From the NCBI GenBank assembly GCA_004794785.1, contig SJOL01010174.1:261012-325011 (forward strand): a stretch of 64,000 nt of DNA, in the 5' to 3' direction. This DNA is from Opisthorchis felineus. Its lineage: Eukaryota > Platyhelminthes > Trematoda > Opisthorchiida > Opisthorchiidae. This document shows, piece by piece, positions 1 through 11,200 of the stretch; the first letter of the stretch is position 1, and every line of letters begins with the position of its first letter. Below the pieces are notes generated by a model, which saw only the letters and a list, made by a program, of their open reading frames with translations, was not told where the DNA came from and ran no database searches. The translations under genes and the position numbers were made by a program.

Positions 1-3
1 ACA

Positions 4-243
4 CTAGTAGCATTCAAGTTCCGCATACTGATCTGGGATAAGATGGTAATTGGACAGACCCAGTAGAGGTTTTTTGCTACCGATATCAAGGACAAAACTC
101 GTGTCACGTTTACGAGTGATAAACATATGGAGGTGCATTAAATTTCTATATGGCGGTTGATTAAATGGTGAGTTGAGTGCAATGTCGTACACTGTCAAAT
201 AAATCCGGCGTTTCGGTGGTGTACACCATGCAACATGCATCAC
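4..243 (-). CDS. possible coding exon, unidentified
   Basis: An open frame of 79 codons runs on the minus strand into the window edge. Its composition looks protein-like: basic stretches such as PPKRRIYLTVYD near the start, then alternating charged and hydrophobic residues, and few low-complexity runs. I do not recognise a family. It begins with two methionine codons and ends in TAG about three bases from the window start, so the frame is complete here, but it could also be a decayed transposon frame or chance. No splice consensus at its borders is convincing. Low confidence. Confidence 0.18.
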   Translation of the reverse strand: MMHVAWCTPPKRRIYLTVYDIALNSPFNQPPYRNLMHLHMFITRKRDTSFVLDIGSKKPLLGLSNYHLIPDQYAELECY

Positions 244-260
244 TTCGTCTGGTATAATCC

Positions 261-265
<5 letters not shown>

Positions 266-299
<34 letters not shown>
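266..299. repeat. (AT)n microsatellite
   Basis: An essentially perfect dinucleotide AT run of about 16 units, preceded by a short imperfect ATATAC. It is a simple-sequence repeat of the kind scattered through flatworm intergenic DNA, and no adjacent feature depends on it. Confidence 0.95.
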
Positions 300-301
<2 letters not shown>

Positions 302-2285
302 CCTCATATTTTCACAGTAGTATTTTGTATCTTATTTGAGCAATGACCTGCTGAGACTCACCGGAACTGCCTACACATGTGCTATGTCTACAAAATACCC
401 AGCAACAGCGGCCGCTCCCATGTACTCACATTTGTTGGCCATTCCCTGAACGTTAAATTTTGCACATGACGGATTGAGCTTCAATCATTTGCTTAGGCTA
501 ATTCCTGGTAATTAAGCCACATTTCACCCGCACAACTGTTCTTCGCCCTAAAATAGAACAGAAAAACTTCGTTAGCAAATTAGGATACTCCATGCCCCCT
601 GGAGAGGTGCCTGGTACATCTACGTACTTCAGCATAAACCCCGCGATAGGTTGTGTCAGTGGTGTGTGTTGTTCGTAGCAACAATTTCACGCAGGTACCC
701 CTAGTATAATAGCAATTTTTGCTCATCTAGGGACACCTATTTTCACTCAAAGCGCAGAATTCCCCTTTAATTCAAATCCGTTGTAAGCTCGATCCAGAAG
801 TCACTGTTTTGACCCTAATTGTTATACACTCTAAGTTCTTATCTTACTTGTCTTCCATGAGTCAAACGTTTGTACACGGAGGTGTTTATGCAATCAAGAT
901 ATCCGTTCATTATCATTCCTCGAAAGTAAAGGTATAAGTATACGTTGAAAAATAAAAAAAACACCCCGAGATGGATGAAAATCTCATGTTCCAAAACCTG
1001 TTACTTCTAATGAATTTCACCACAAATAGCGCAAAGCCCTCCAAACCCCAAAGCCCACATTTGGTATATCCACTCTACATCGTATACTGTTGCCCAATTC
1101 CCATTCTATTCATAACTTCAGCTCACCATATTGTCGGAAATGTGGTCATTTCGGAGTGAATAGCTATTTCAACACGGTCACTGACGTGAAATGAATTATA
1201 AATGAAGTACAAGGTGTGCGCGAATTTAGTAAGCTGAGTGACACGGATAAGTATTGCAACCAGTGGAGCACGGTATGGCTGTGGTAGCTGCGAAATTCCA
1301 CTTGACCAAAAAACCGAAATATTTTTAAAACGAGAAAGAGGGGATATAGAGGAATGCTGTGACTGGGTGACAGAAACAAAGGAAAGTTATTCACACTGCT
1401 AAAAGTGCGGAAACCCAAGCCTGTTCTGTTTCATTCAGCATTCATCGTTGAAGTATCGTTGGCACGCTGGCTTCGATTGTTAGACTTTTGGGGTCCCTAT
1501 CTTGGTGTGCTTGAGCACACTGCTTAAGCACACTCTGCTGATCAAACCTAATAAGAGTCCAGTGCTGCCCTTTCTGCTGCAGACTTAACAGATCATTGAT
1601 TCCAAGACGGGAGGTGTGGATTTCAATAGAATTTGATTTTAACAGTGATTGTTTCTAGATATTTCTAGCGCTGACTGATGGTAAAGTTTATGTTTACTAT
1701 AGCTGAAAAGTCTTTCCCTTTTCCAGAAAATACATTCTGGTTAATATGAACCAATATGAGTTTTCTCCATACTCTGACTGTATCGGTATTTATACTGCAG
1801 ACATATGATATACACATGGATGAGGATTACCTCCAAAGCGTGATGTGTTTGAACAAGCGATACTATCATTAAGTTGGGCGGTAGTCTGTTTAATAGAATG
1901 ATCGAACGAAAACCTAGTAAATGTCCTAGTTTTACTGATCAGTTGATTGTATGATACCGAGGTATGTAAGTCAGGCGTGGGTCGCAATGTAGACCGTTTC
2001 CTGATACACTGTTTGAAGATTGTGAAAATATCTTTGACTGAACAGTAAGCAAACGGGCGTTATCCGTAAGCATACCATATTTACTGGCTTTTGGATAACA
2101 ACTACCATACGTTGTCTAAGGACGTCCCCCTAAAAGAAGAATTTCGCCCCGGTCCAGCAAACTTATTCATTCTATTGACGGATTTCAACCCTCCCCTAGA
2201 GGGGCCTAATGTTCTGAAATGCCTGGTCTTAGTACTCATCTACAAAGACCACCTTTTTGAGGAGTCGGAGGCATTAATAGACGTA
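300..2285. other. no recognisable gene or element
   Basis: All six frames are closed at short intervals. The open frames present (971-1159 plus, 1164-1418 minus, 1790-1987 minus, 2091-2300 plus) are short and match no family I know. I see no RNA gene, repeat array or transposon motif. Confidence 0.6.
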
Positions 2286-2440
2286 ATAAACTACTCATAA
2301 GGCTGCTGAAAACTCCTCGATAGCCCACGGCCTGTTTCGCCCTTTTTGGGGCTCATCAGGTGGAAACATCATAAACGTGAGATTCAGCTGGGTTCCAGGT
2401 GAGTCTCTCGCAAATTTGTTTGCGAATGAGAGAAGTTCGC
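2286..2440 (-). mobile_element. Penelope-like element terminal-repeat fragment, copy 1
   Basis: Read on the minus strand, this block has a body that includes GGAACCCAGCTGAATC and TTTATGATG, immediately followed by a hammerhead ribozyme core (CTGATGA ... GAAAC) and then a tail ending CTTATGAGTAGTTTA. The same tail plus ribozyme recurs at 33090-33165, and the body recurs at 3060-3140 and 33230-33320, so it is a dispersed repeat. Hammerheads inside the terminal repeats (pLTRs) of Penelope-like retroelements are established in eukaryotes including flatworms; assignment to that class is inferred from ribozyme plus repeat organisation. No Penelope reverse transcriptase or GIY-YIG domain was found nearby, so this is a terminal fragment only. 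Confidence 0.6.
2312..2366 (-). ncRNA. hammerhead ribozyme (Penelope-like type)
   Basis: On the minus strand the core reads CTGATGA (2353-2359), a 14-nt stem II hairpin GCCC-CAAAAA-GGGC (four perfect pairs) and GAAAC (2334-2338). Stem III is formed by CAGGCC and GGGCTA with a two-base loop and two mismatches. The cleavage triplet is ATC (complement of 2319-2321). Stem I pairs TTCCAC, just 5' of the core, with GAGGAG after the cleavage site, at five of six positions including one wobble. Every invariant core base of the hammerhead fold is present. Activity is plausible but is weakened by the A-C mismatch next to the cleavage site. In Penelope-like elements such ribozymes are thought to process the element RNA. 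Confidence 0.78.
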
Positions 2441-3055
2441 TAGTCGGAGGCATTTCTATGCCTATATTAGGCATGCCAGTTGATATTCAGTTAGCTTATT
2501 TGAGCCCGGGTGTTCAAAAGCCAAGCTTCATTTAGTTTAATACAGAGCCTGAAGTCGCCGACAGCTTCTTCGGTGAAGGCTACAAATAGTTACAACTAAA
2601 GTGGGTTCAATGAAACATTGCCTAGTAATATAGCGAAATAATCCACGTCGAAAGGTCATGTAACTAGGAAAATGTGTTTCTGCTCGTCGCAAATGAAAAG
2701 GAGATTATTTCATTATCTTCAAGCGGCTAACAATTTTTGTCCTAGGACCTACAGTGTTGTCAAATTTTATCGAATCCAGGGGACGTTTCACGTAACTTTC
2801 CCCCAAGGTAGTTTCACAATTCCATGTGTGTTCCGTTTCGTGAACACCGGAACCGCACAGCTAAACGTTGGTCAAATCATTTCATCCTTGGATAGTACGA
2901 GATTTCAATGTTGCTGTAAGGGTTTACTGCAGGCCAGTCCCACCCAGCAAAGTTTTATCATAAACTATTTTCTCCGCTTCCAGACCTATTATTAAGAAGA
3001 TCAGACGAAGGTAATGTATATTGTATAGAGGTCATACACTACCCGTGAGGTCGCT
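2441..3055. other. spacer between two Penelope-like fragments
   Basis: Contains an unassigned plus-strand frame at 2672-2995 (107 codons) with no recognisable domain. Because terminal-repeat fragments of the same orientation flank it (2286-2440 and 3060-3140), it may be element-internal sequence, but I see no reverse transcriptase motif. No RNA gene or repeat noticed. Confidence 0.4.
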
Positions 3056-3059
3056 GAAC

Positions 3060-3140
3060 AACATAAACATGAGATTTAGTCGGGTCCCAGATGAGTCTCC
3101 CATCAAAACTAAATTGGTATGCAAATGAGTGTATTTCGTT
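3060..3140 (-). mobile_element. Penelope-like element terminal-repeat fragment, copy 2
   Basis: On the minus strand this stretch aligns by eye with the body of the copy at 2357-2440 and with 33230-33320. The shared landmarks are CACTCATTTGCA, a GGGACCC/GGAACCC core, and a TTTATG run. The ribozyme that should follow has been lost or is unrecognisable; only CGACCTCACGGG remains at that position. A long minus-strand frame (3032-3589) reads through it, in the same frame that stays open at 33170-33341 (there on the plus strand), which suggests shared ancestry rather than a host gene. Confidence 0.5.
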
Positions 3141-4205
3141 AAATTTATTTCAGTTATTCTGATAGTGCAAGCTCGTTTTACTTCAAGAAGTAGGCAGTTT
3201 AGCCTAGGTTCAGTCATTTTTATCCACCTGCATACCTCATGAGTATACATGACCACCAGATAAAATTTGCTCTTCTTGTTATTGGATTGTGTCAGAATAA
3301 GTGTGCGCAACAATTGGCCAGTATGCAAATGGCTTACCAAAAGATTCACTTCATCATACATGGTGTTTTTGACATGGTAAATCTGGAAACGACCAGAGAA
3401 ACAGCTCAAAGGAATGGAAAACGGCGGATGACAGGCAGAAGGCTGCAAACGACTTTGCATCGTACTGATCTCGTGTAACGGGATTTCAGACACCAAAATC
3501 ACCAAAGGCGTGGAATGTTTATTGCTGGACCCAGTAGACAGAAAAAACATAATATGTTGCGAATTTTGTGTCATTATTACTATCATCAATATTACTGTTA
3601 TTCATGGCTTACAGTAGGCCTCTGCAAGTTCGACGGCTGATTTCATTCCCTCGGGTTTACATCAACCCCAAAAGCTGACGGATAACACCACACGCGGGTC
3701 CACGCAAACTGTTTGGTGCTCCCCAATATGTTCCCAATGGTTCTGACCACCACATGCACCCATATACTATGTCTTGTGCGTAATACTGTATCATGCAACA
3801 TAAATAATATATGATTCGGTTGTCGTGTAGAACTAAACATATGGACTAACCATACAAAATAGGGACCACTCCATAGAAGAGATAACTTGGTCACTGTGAT
3901 TGCAGGTCACTTCTGGAGGGGTCCATCATATTTGATTTCGTTCGATGATTCGTACTGTCACTCGTCCCCTTATTGTGTCTATTAATCTGCTTTCACAATT
4001 CTTGTAACGTAGACCACGGATGCGGTGGTTCTTTTGGGTGCAATACAAACCTATGTTATGATGTTGCAGCAGTTGAGCTACTTTCATTCTCGTTCACCCT
4101 ACTTATTTCTATCGATCAGCCAGGATTTCCACACCCATCAAACATATCTGCGCTTACACGGGTTTCCTAAATGGTTAATCTGCTTATTATCGTACATGAT
4201 GATTG

Positions 4206-4535
4206 TTAGTACGGCTTCATCACATCCTTATTCATTGGGTTTCTAGGTAGTCGGTCTTTAGCTTCCCTAAAACGGTCCGGTTCATAACAGTTGTCTGAAT
4301 CAATCACATTTCGTGCATTAAATTGAGTGAGACGGTGCGTATGTTTGTTTTGGGCCGTACTTTTCCTATACGGCATTTGTACTGCAACTCGTACAGCTGG
4401 CATGTTCTCAGCTGATTTAGTGTTATTCTGCCTGACTGCCTTTTCGATGAATAAATTATGGTGTTCAGTGCTTCTCAGTAATGGTGAAGCATCCTCCGAG
4501 TAAGGCTCTGTTATCAACGATTTTACCATCGCCAA
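4206..4535 (-). CDS. unidentified open frame, possible exon or transposon relic
   Basis: A 109-codon minus-strand frame of hydrophilic, mixed composition (runs such as FNARNVIDSDNCYEPDRFRE) that looks more like protein than a random shadow. A second frame at 4465-4656 overlaps its 5' end in another phase, so a frameshift or a splice junction is possible. I recognise no domain. It may belong to a gene or to the gag-like part of a retroelement. Confidence 0.2.
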   Translation of the reverse strand: MAMVKSLITEPYSEDASPLLRSTEHHNLFIEKAVRQNNTKSAENMPAVRVAVQMPYRKSTAQNKHTHRLTQFNARNVIDSDNCYEPDRFREAKDRLPRNPMNKDVMKPY

Positions 4536-5004
4536 TACGACTGCTCGAGGAACAATTCAGATGCCAGCCGGAATGAGAAGATATCATTGGCAAATTTTCA
4601 TCTGAACGTTGTTGATCACTAACCTTTGCCGATATCCTAGTAGTGCAAGTGAACATTTGTCAGCCATCGAAATGTGGCACGGTTTGTGAAGGAAATTTAA
4701 TAGAACATAATTATGTCCAAAATTTAATTCTTAAGCACCAAGCTTCGGATCGCCCTGTAAGTTGAATTTGTTGTATATCCGGTTTCACTTTTCTCCAGAT
4801 ATTTATTACTTAGGTTCTCCGTAACGTTACTCAAGAACTGTTACTTTATGCATCCTGCTCAATATTTTCTCTACTTCCTTTTGATACGTTAACTACCTAA
4901 TCTCATCTCACTGACAGTAGTGCTCGAGGTCCTGAAAAACTAAGAGTAAAATTATATAGTCGCTGTCACTAGAGAACATTTGCAATTCTTTTTTTGGCCG
5001 GTTT

Positions 5005-5200
5005 GCTCGAGATGGCTCAGTGGTCAAGGCACAGACACCCTGACCGGGCGCACGTGGTTCTAAGTCAACCTTGGCATCTCGACTACACATGCCCAGACTC
5101 GGGTAGCCAAGTAGTTCTCACCTTCATGCTTCCTCCAGATGCCATGGCATTTAGGCACCGAAAGAATGCTACAGCTGAACAATTAATACTTAATAATGTA
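5005..5200 (+). mobile_element. tRNA-derived SINE, copy 1 (full length)
   Basis: The head carries a pol III box A, TGGCTCAGTGG (5013-5023, perfect consensus), and a box B, GGTTCTAAGTC (5056-5066), 43 bases apart as in a tRNA. A body of about 130 bp follows and ends in GCTACAGCTGAACAATTA plus an AATAAT-rich tail. Copies 2 (32167-32362) and 3 (52063-52265, minus) share head, body and tail, which fixes the element limits. SINEs of this layout are transcribed by RNA polymerase III and mobilised by a partner LINE. From memory, the body resembles a very abundant fluke repeat; I cannot check that here. The element encodes no protein, and the open frame across it is incidental. Confidence 0.82.
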
Positions 5201-8200
5201 CTAGTTGCATTTCGGTACTATATCACATGGCATTAGGGGTAAGGGCTATCTTCGGAACTTCAAAGTATATTATTTCACGGAAATTTCCTCCTATTCAGTT
5301 TTCGTCGGTGGCCGGTTTACCCAGCACTCTCCAATCTGCAGCATCCTGGTTGAATGAAAATCACTCACTGTACTTAAGAGCTCACTGAGTAGCAAAATTT
5401 TTGAATGGTCAAAACGACCGCGTAATGAACTGTGATATAGATTCTGGATAGAAATCGTTGAAGGAAATCTGACGGGGTGTTTTCCATCCTAAAAATCATC
5501 TCCAAAACTAAGAGGAAAAAATCATTTCGTATTTTCACCCCAGGTTCTGACAAAGAGGGACAATGTGCTGTCTAATCAAGTCGATATATCCCAGTGAAAT
5601 TTGCCACGGTGTGCTGAATGTCGCTATACAGAAGCACTAGAAATTCGCGTTCGACCCGTCTTTACTAAGCGAAGTGACGGCAAACAACTATCTGCCCTAT
5701 GGACAGAACTACTCACCGGTCAGTAGAACCCACGCTGCCCGACATATACTTCACTAATCGGAATAGCACACATGACGAAAATCGTTGTTGACACCAGTTC
5801 GTACGCGCATTCTTGTCCATGTGGAGTTGAATGTATCGGTTTTCATGAACATTGCCCGGGGAGACTCAGACGTTGTTCAGCGAAGCCTCCACTCGGAAGC
5901 CTTTTAATCTGTAGCAAATGCGGCACCAACCGATACGGTTATTACAATCCTAAAACCAGTTTATTCCACTTGTGTTGGATTCATCAGACACACTTAATAG
6001 GATGACTTATTAGAAAGTATAATTCTTATTTGACAGTGAATGTGATGGTAGATTTTATGTGATGGAATAGTTTGGGTGGTCCTTCGTTGTTACTCTCCAT
6101 CGCTCAGTTTTTCGACCCTTATCAATGTTTTGAACGGAAGTCATGTGATTAGCGAGTGGCGCCTTTTCGGTACTACTTTCTGTTCTCAGTAAAACAAAGC
6201 TCATTCCTTTCAGTTGCTGGTTATATGCTGGGTTATTCTATCACCTGGATTTACTCTAGTTGACAGTTCAATAACACATGTGGACCAAATCCATTGAGCA
6301 TCCTAAACGAAAACCTCAACTGCTACTTCTTGCGTTCCGAATAACTTGCCCCCTTAGATCTTTTAGTTTTCTTCTAGCTGACAGAGTTTATCTTCTGAGA
6401 GTCTTTTCAAAGGTTTGATTAGTAAAACGAATGGATCAAACTTCCCAACGTAGATATGAAATTATTTTGGAAACATAATTTAAATAGCTTCTCGTCGAAA
6501 TTGCATTGTATTTTCCCGGCGCCGTGGTACACGACACGCTCGAATCATTGTTCAATGTTTGATACAACATATACCACCTTGCCTTTGGATAAGTTGCGTG
6601 CTAGCGCCGGAAGTCATGGCTAATCAACATCTTAAGGGCGCCTTCCTTGGTCCGAATAATGGCAAAGACATCGCGATAGTACGAACTAACCGAAACCATG
6701 CACCAGACACAATGAGACGCAATAACATCTCGAAAAATAGCAATTCGACAATTTGGTTATGAATACCACCATCCAAGCCAAATTTGGCCCCAGACTTCCA
6801 AGTGACGTCTTATTTCGAATTTTCATTTCTTGAATAAAATGTTTTGTTCATGCCTGCGATGTCAGTTTAAACATTTATCTTCATTAGCGAAGCAAGCCGT
6901 GTAGGCTGTAGTTATTGCCAACCACCTCTGCACTATAAGCGATGTTGTTCTGCATTGGATATCCAAACGCAGCAAACAGAATGACAAACTATCCCCTGGA
7001 AGATAAAGTGCGACTTACCATTCAAGTGTATCTAATGACTTCTTCGTACTGGACGACGTTTCATTGTGTACCTGTTGTGTGAGGATTTTCGATCCTCAAT
7101 GAAGTGCTAAACCGCCGTCCTCTCAGTGAGGACCTAGTTGAGATATTTCCATGGTCATATGTGCCAAGTGGCCAGACGGAGTCTTAGTTTTGAATCCATG
7201 ACTGCGGGGTCCCGGTAGAACTTACATTTTCATTCTGCTTCGTATCAGGCTTCGCTAACGTGAGTCAACGATTTGGATATTAGAAAGTATTTTGTGGAAT
7301 GTTACGGCGGTTCCGTGCGTTCTTACTTTACTTAGCGGACGGTGAACACGTGTAATGAATTGGATCCAATGCTTTTAGTCCAAAAAAGTGACCAACTGTT
7401 CAAGATTCTTACCCACTCCGCCGAGTGAAAATGGTGCGGGAATGAGCAGGCATAGTCATCGGTATTGTTATTCTTTGCCACCGTCATCAGGCCTCTCATG
7501 GCCTACTGTTGGAGTGGCTATTTCTTGCATTTTTCGTGGTACTTGTCTCCAACACGACTTATAGAAAATAAGTCTACGAAGTAAATAGTCATACTGCCTG
7601 GTAATCAGGCTTTTGCCACCCATGATTACATTATTCGGATGCGTAGCAATGTCAGTTCAGTCTAAAAGGCGGTGCAGTGTGAAGCATCACCGAAAATTGT
7701 CTGCGCCTGTGTTTGAGTCCGTTATGGTGCAATCGTTACCGGACTTGTTCCGAAACTTTGATAACCACACGCAGAAATCTGACGCTATAGAACTCCTTAT
7801 ATACTAGATAAATGTAGATAATTTGTTTTTGGTACTCTCATCTAACATCCAAGAAAATATGTGCAACATCTTACCTGGTCTGCAGTGTATCATTAAGGCT
7901 TGGGTTGTTGGCGCGCAAGAGTTTAATCTTGTAGCTAAATAAAAAGGGCTATATCGCGTAAAAGAAGATTTAACACAGACGGAAGTCCGAGCTCATGGCA
8001 TCTATTTAAAGTGATCTACTATTTTACGGGAGCTAGATCGTTAGCGTCATGAGGCTTTTTACATTGTTTCACCTCTAGTCAAGTGGGGAAGCAGGATCGT
8101 GACAGACAGCCCTCCGTATTTTGTTTGAAATTGGCGCTTTACCACCTTTCCGAAACCCATAAATAGTAAACCCTCTTTTAGAAGAAACCCCCGTTAGACA

Positions 8201-11200
8201 TTTCGAATTTTGAGTGAAAATCTTGAGGTGTAAAATGCAGTGAATATAAGGTCTAAACTAAAGGTGATTTAGTGGCAGACTTCTAAGGATTATTACATCA
8301 GATTTCATAGAAACAAAGTAACGTATACTTCACTATTAATCAGGTAATATGTTAAGACATCAAGGCGGATGTCTGTAGCCTATGTGCTCGCTTTCCTGCT
8401 GTTATTCGAACCCTGATTGTCAAAACAATAAACTCTAGATTATTTGGCAAGGAAATATATCCGTTTTCCACAATATCTCCTTTAAGCCATTCAAAAACGT
8501 TCACGTGAGTCTTTTTGTCTACCTCTCAAAGGAAGCTCTCATAAAGTCCCGTCAATGCTGCGTTATTCGAATCCTCTAGGCAAAGTTACGCACAACAAAC
8601 AAGGTACAGATTAACTTGAATGGTGGCGAGTTCAGCGTATTATGATGCAAATTCGATCTTTGAACCACGCCTGGTCATTCTTCAATGTGTGTTTATACAA
8701 CCTGGATAGATTTGCAAAAGTAGATTTTATGTACATTCACGTTCTCTGGTTGATTTGTTGCTTTACAGTTTGCGTCCTACTGGTTATCGGTTAACTTCTT
8801 GGCAGGCTATCAGCTACCGATAGGTTTTTTCGTACGACTATTTCGATGGAATTGGATTCGGAACTATAGTGATTGCCTGCATTCTGTAGGTTCGCTGTTC
8901 CTTCTACGTTTTAATGCGGGATAAGCGGTGCATGTTGCATGTAGCAGTGTTTGTAGGTTAGAGCATGAAGCAGGGCTTGTCAGTGATACCAAACGTAGAA
9001 CTACATTGAAGGTTTGTGGCCCCTCTGAACAAGGACCACAAACGGGGAACGGCCAAACTGGTCCTAGTGAGATGGTCTTTCTTGGTGACTCGTTGTCCAC
9101 CGTGAAAACAAGTACTAATGTACGTACATCAAGTGTTGATAACAATACAACTATCAACTTAAGCTGGTGCGTTAATGTGTAGTCCTGATCTAAAGCGCTT
9201 GCAAACACCTCTATTATACAGACCGCCTTTATCGTGCACTGCTGATGTCACCAAGAGAAATTTATCGAAGTTCCTGGAAGAAGGCACAACCTTATGCACG
9301 CTAAATGGATTTGAACAAGAGACTGGGTATTTTCGAGTATGCTTAGTTAAAGGAAGTTTCCGAAATCCAAAACTACTTTGGTAATCAATAAATTCGTACT
9401 GTGGTTAATCACGTACCAACTCAATCAGTTAACATAAGGAAACCTAAAACAAACGTTTATGTTCAGGACACGGTTTGGAGGGGGAATTATCCTTCATGGA
9501 CTCCTGAAAGTCAAGCGGAAATGACTGTGGGTTGCTGTAGGTAAGTTCGGAAGTTTGCAGAGCTTGTTCTTGGGAATCGGTGTGAAAATATGCAACGTCA
9601 GTATGTCTACTTCCCGCCTTGCCAATATGTTACAAAACCTGCACTGTCACTAATTAGTATTGAAAAACCTGTGGCAGGTGAATCGTGTTCCAAGCTATCA
9701 ATATTCCCCTTAATTTGGAATATGTTCGGGTTGTGCACGCCATGTTGCATCTACCAAATATTAGACTTGTTTGTGGAGAAAAGACATTTGTGGTAATTGC
9801 ACCGTCAGCAACTTGCTAGAAATTATTTTATTCTCTACCGGTGCGGGAAAGATTTACTGTCTTGTACCCTCAGGATATACGTGTTTGTGAAGTGACTTGT
9901 GTTCACCATAGAGTGCTTTTAGTATATTATAGCACCTGAAGGGACCAATGTACAGGACATGTGGGACGCTTGTTCTTGATATTAATGACAAATGCTGCAA
10001 TCCATTTGCAACTGCTTCATGGTGCCCTGATCACTGGGTCCCGAGCAATCGTGCAATAATATTCAATCTTCACATTGATTTTAACTACCAGTTTTTTGTA
10101 GTTGAGCCTCGAAATTTTTTAGGACCATAATGGACCACTTGTGCCATCTAATGACCTAACTTATCCCTTGACTGACTGTTCAACTCCAAAGAGCAATTCA
10201 GACCATCGTTTTTGGTGGGACATAGAGTCGCTTGCACAACTGAGGTATTTCGGCTGACAATATCGTCTAAAACTTGCCGACTTTGAACCACTGGACTCCG
10301 TTAATTAATCGTAGATCACATATGCACATTTATTCGTATAATTGGTCTTGATGGTACCAAGCTTTAGGCTCTAGCTCTCCGGTTCTGTAACAACGACTTC
10401 TGTGACAGTTCAAACAAGTATGACCGGTTGTGGATAGTTCCTGTGATACACATTGACGACAGACGGCAAGCTTTCCTACTCAACAGGTTTTGCCATGTTG
10501 AAAGCTTGGCAAAGCTAGCCGTGTTGATCACGCTCAGGAACACTGGAGCAAACGCACGTGCGATGTTAATTTCTCTGAGCGTGAATTCTCCAGCCCATTT
10601 GACTGCAAAATCCGCTGTTTACTAGACAGTTTACTGCCAGGAAAAGTTAGCATCGGTTACTCGGAGATCGGCTTGGAAAAGTTCAAGTAAATGATTTAAA
10701 TTTTCATAAATGTTCAGGCTACTAAGGACCACTGTAGTTTGACCTGATTACGCCAAGATATTAGAAGGATTGTGGCAACTAAGACTACCGATATATCGTT
10801 ATGTTAATATCAGCAACTTCTGTCTATCCCATGAAAACAAACCTAGCATAAATACTATCTGTCACCCAACATTCTGTTTCTTGTCTCCCGGAATATTTCA
10901 CCTCTTAAGATACAAAGGGAGTGAAAACGCAAAAGAGACACGCGGTCACATTTTTATGTATTTACTGAGGGTCATAATACTAGAGGAGGTGATTTCTGTC
11001 GCTACGGGTTTTAGACCTACTTAGAGAGTACAAAGAAGTCTCACTAGCATCTTCACCCAATAATGTTCGGCACCGGGTGATTCTGGAAGGGGAGGTGGAT
11101 TGTGCGACTCTCGACTGGAGCAGAGACGCATACGAATTTTGCCGCGGACAGAATCAAAGTCATAAATTTTTGCTTACAAAACGGATGATCTGCGGCTGTT

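Noticed and set aside
7160..7200. Box A- and box B-like sequences near GTGCCAAGTGG and GTTTTGAATCC
   Set aside because: The boxes are only about 20 bases apart, too close for a tRNA promoter.
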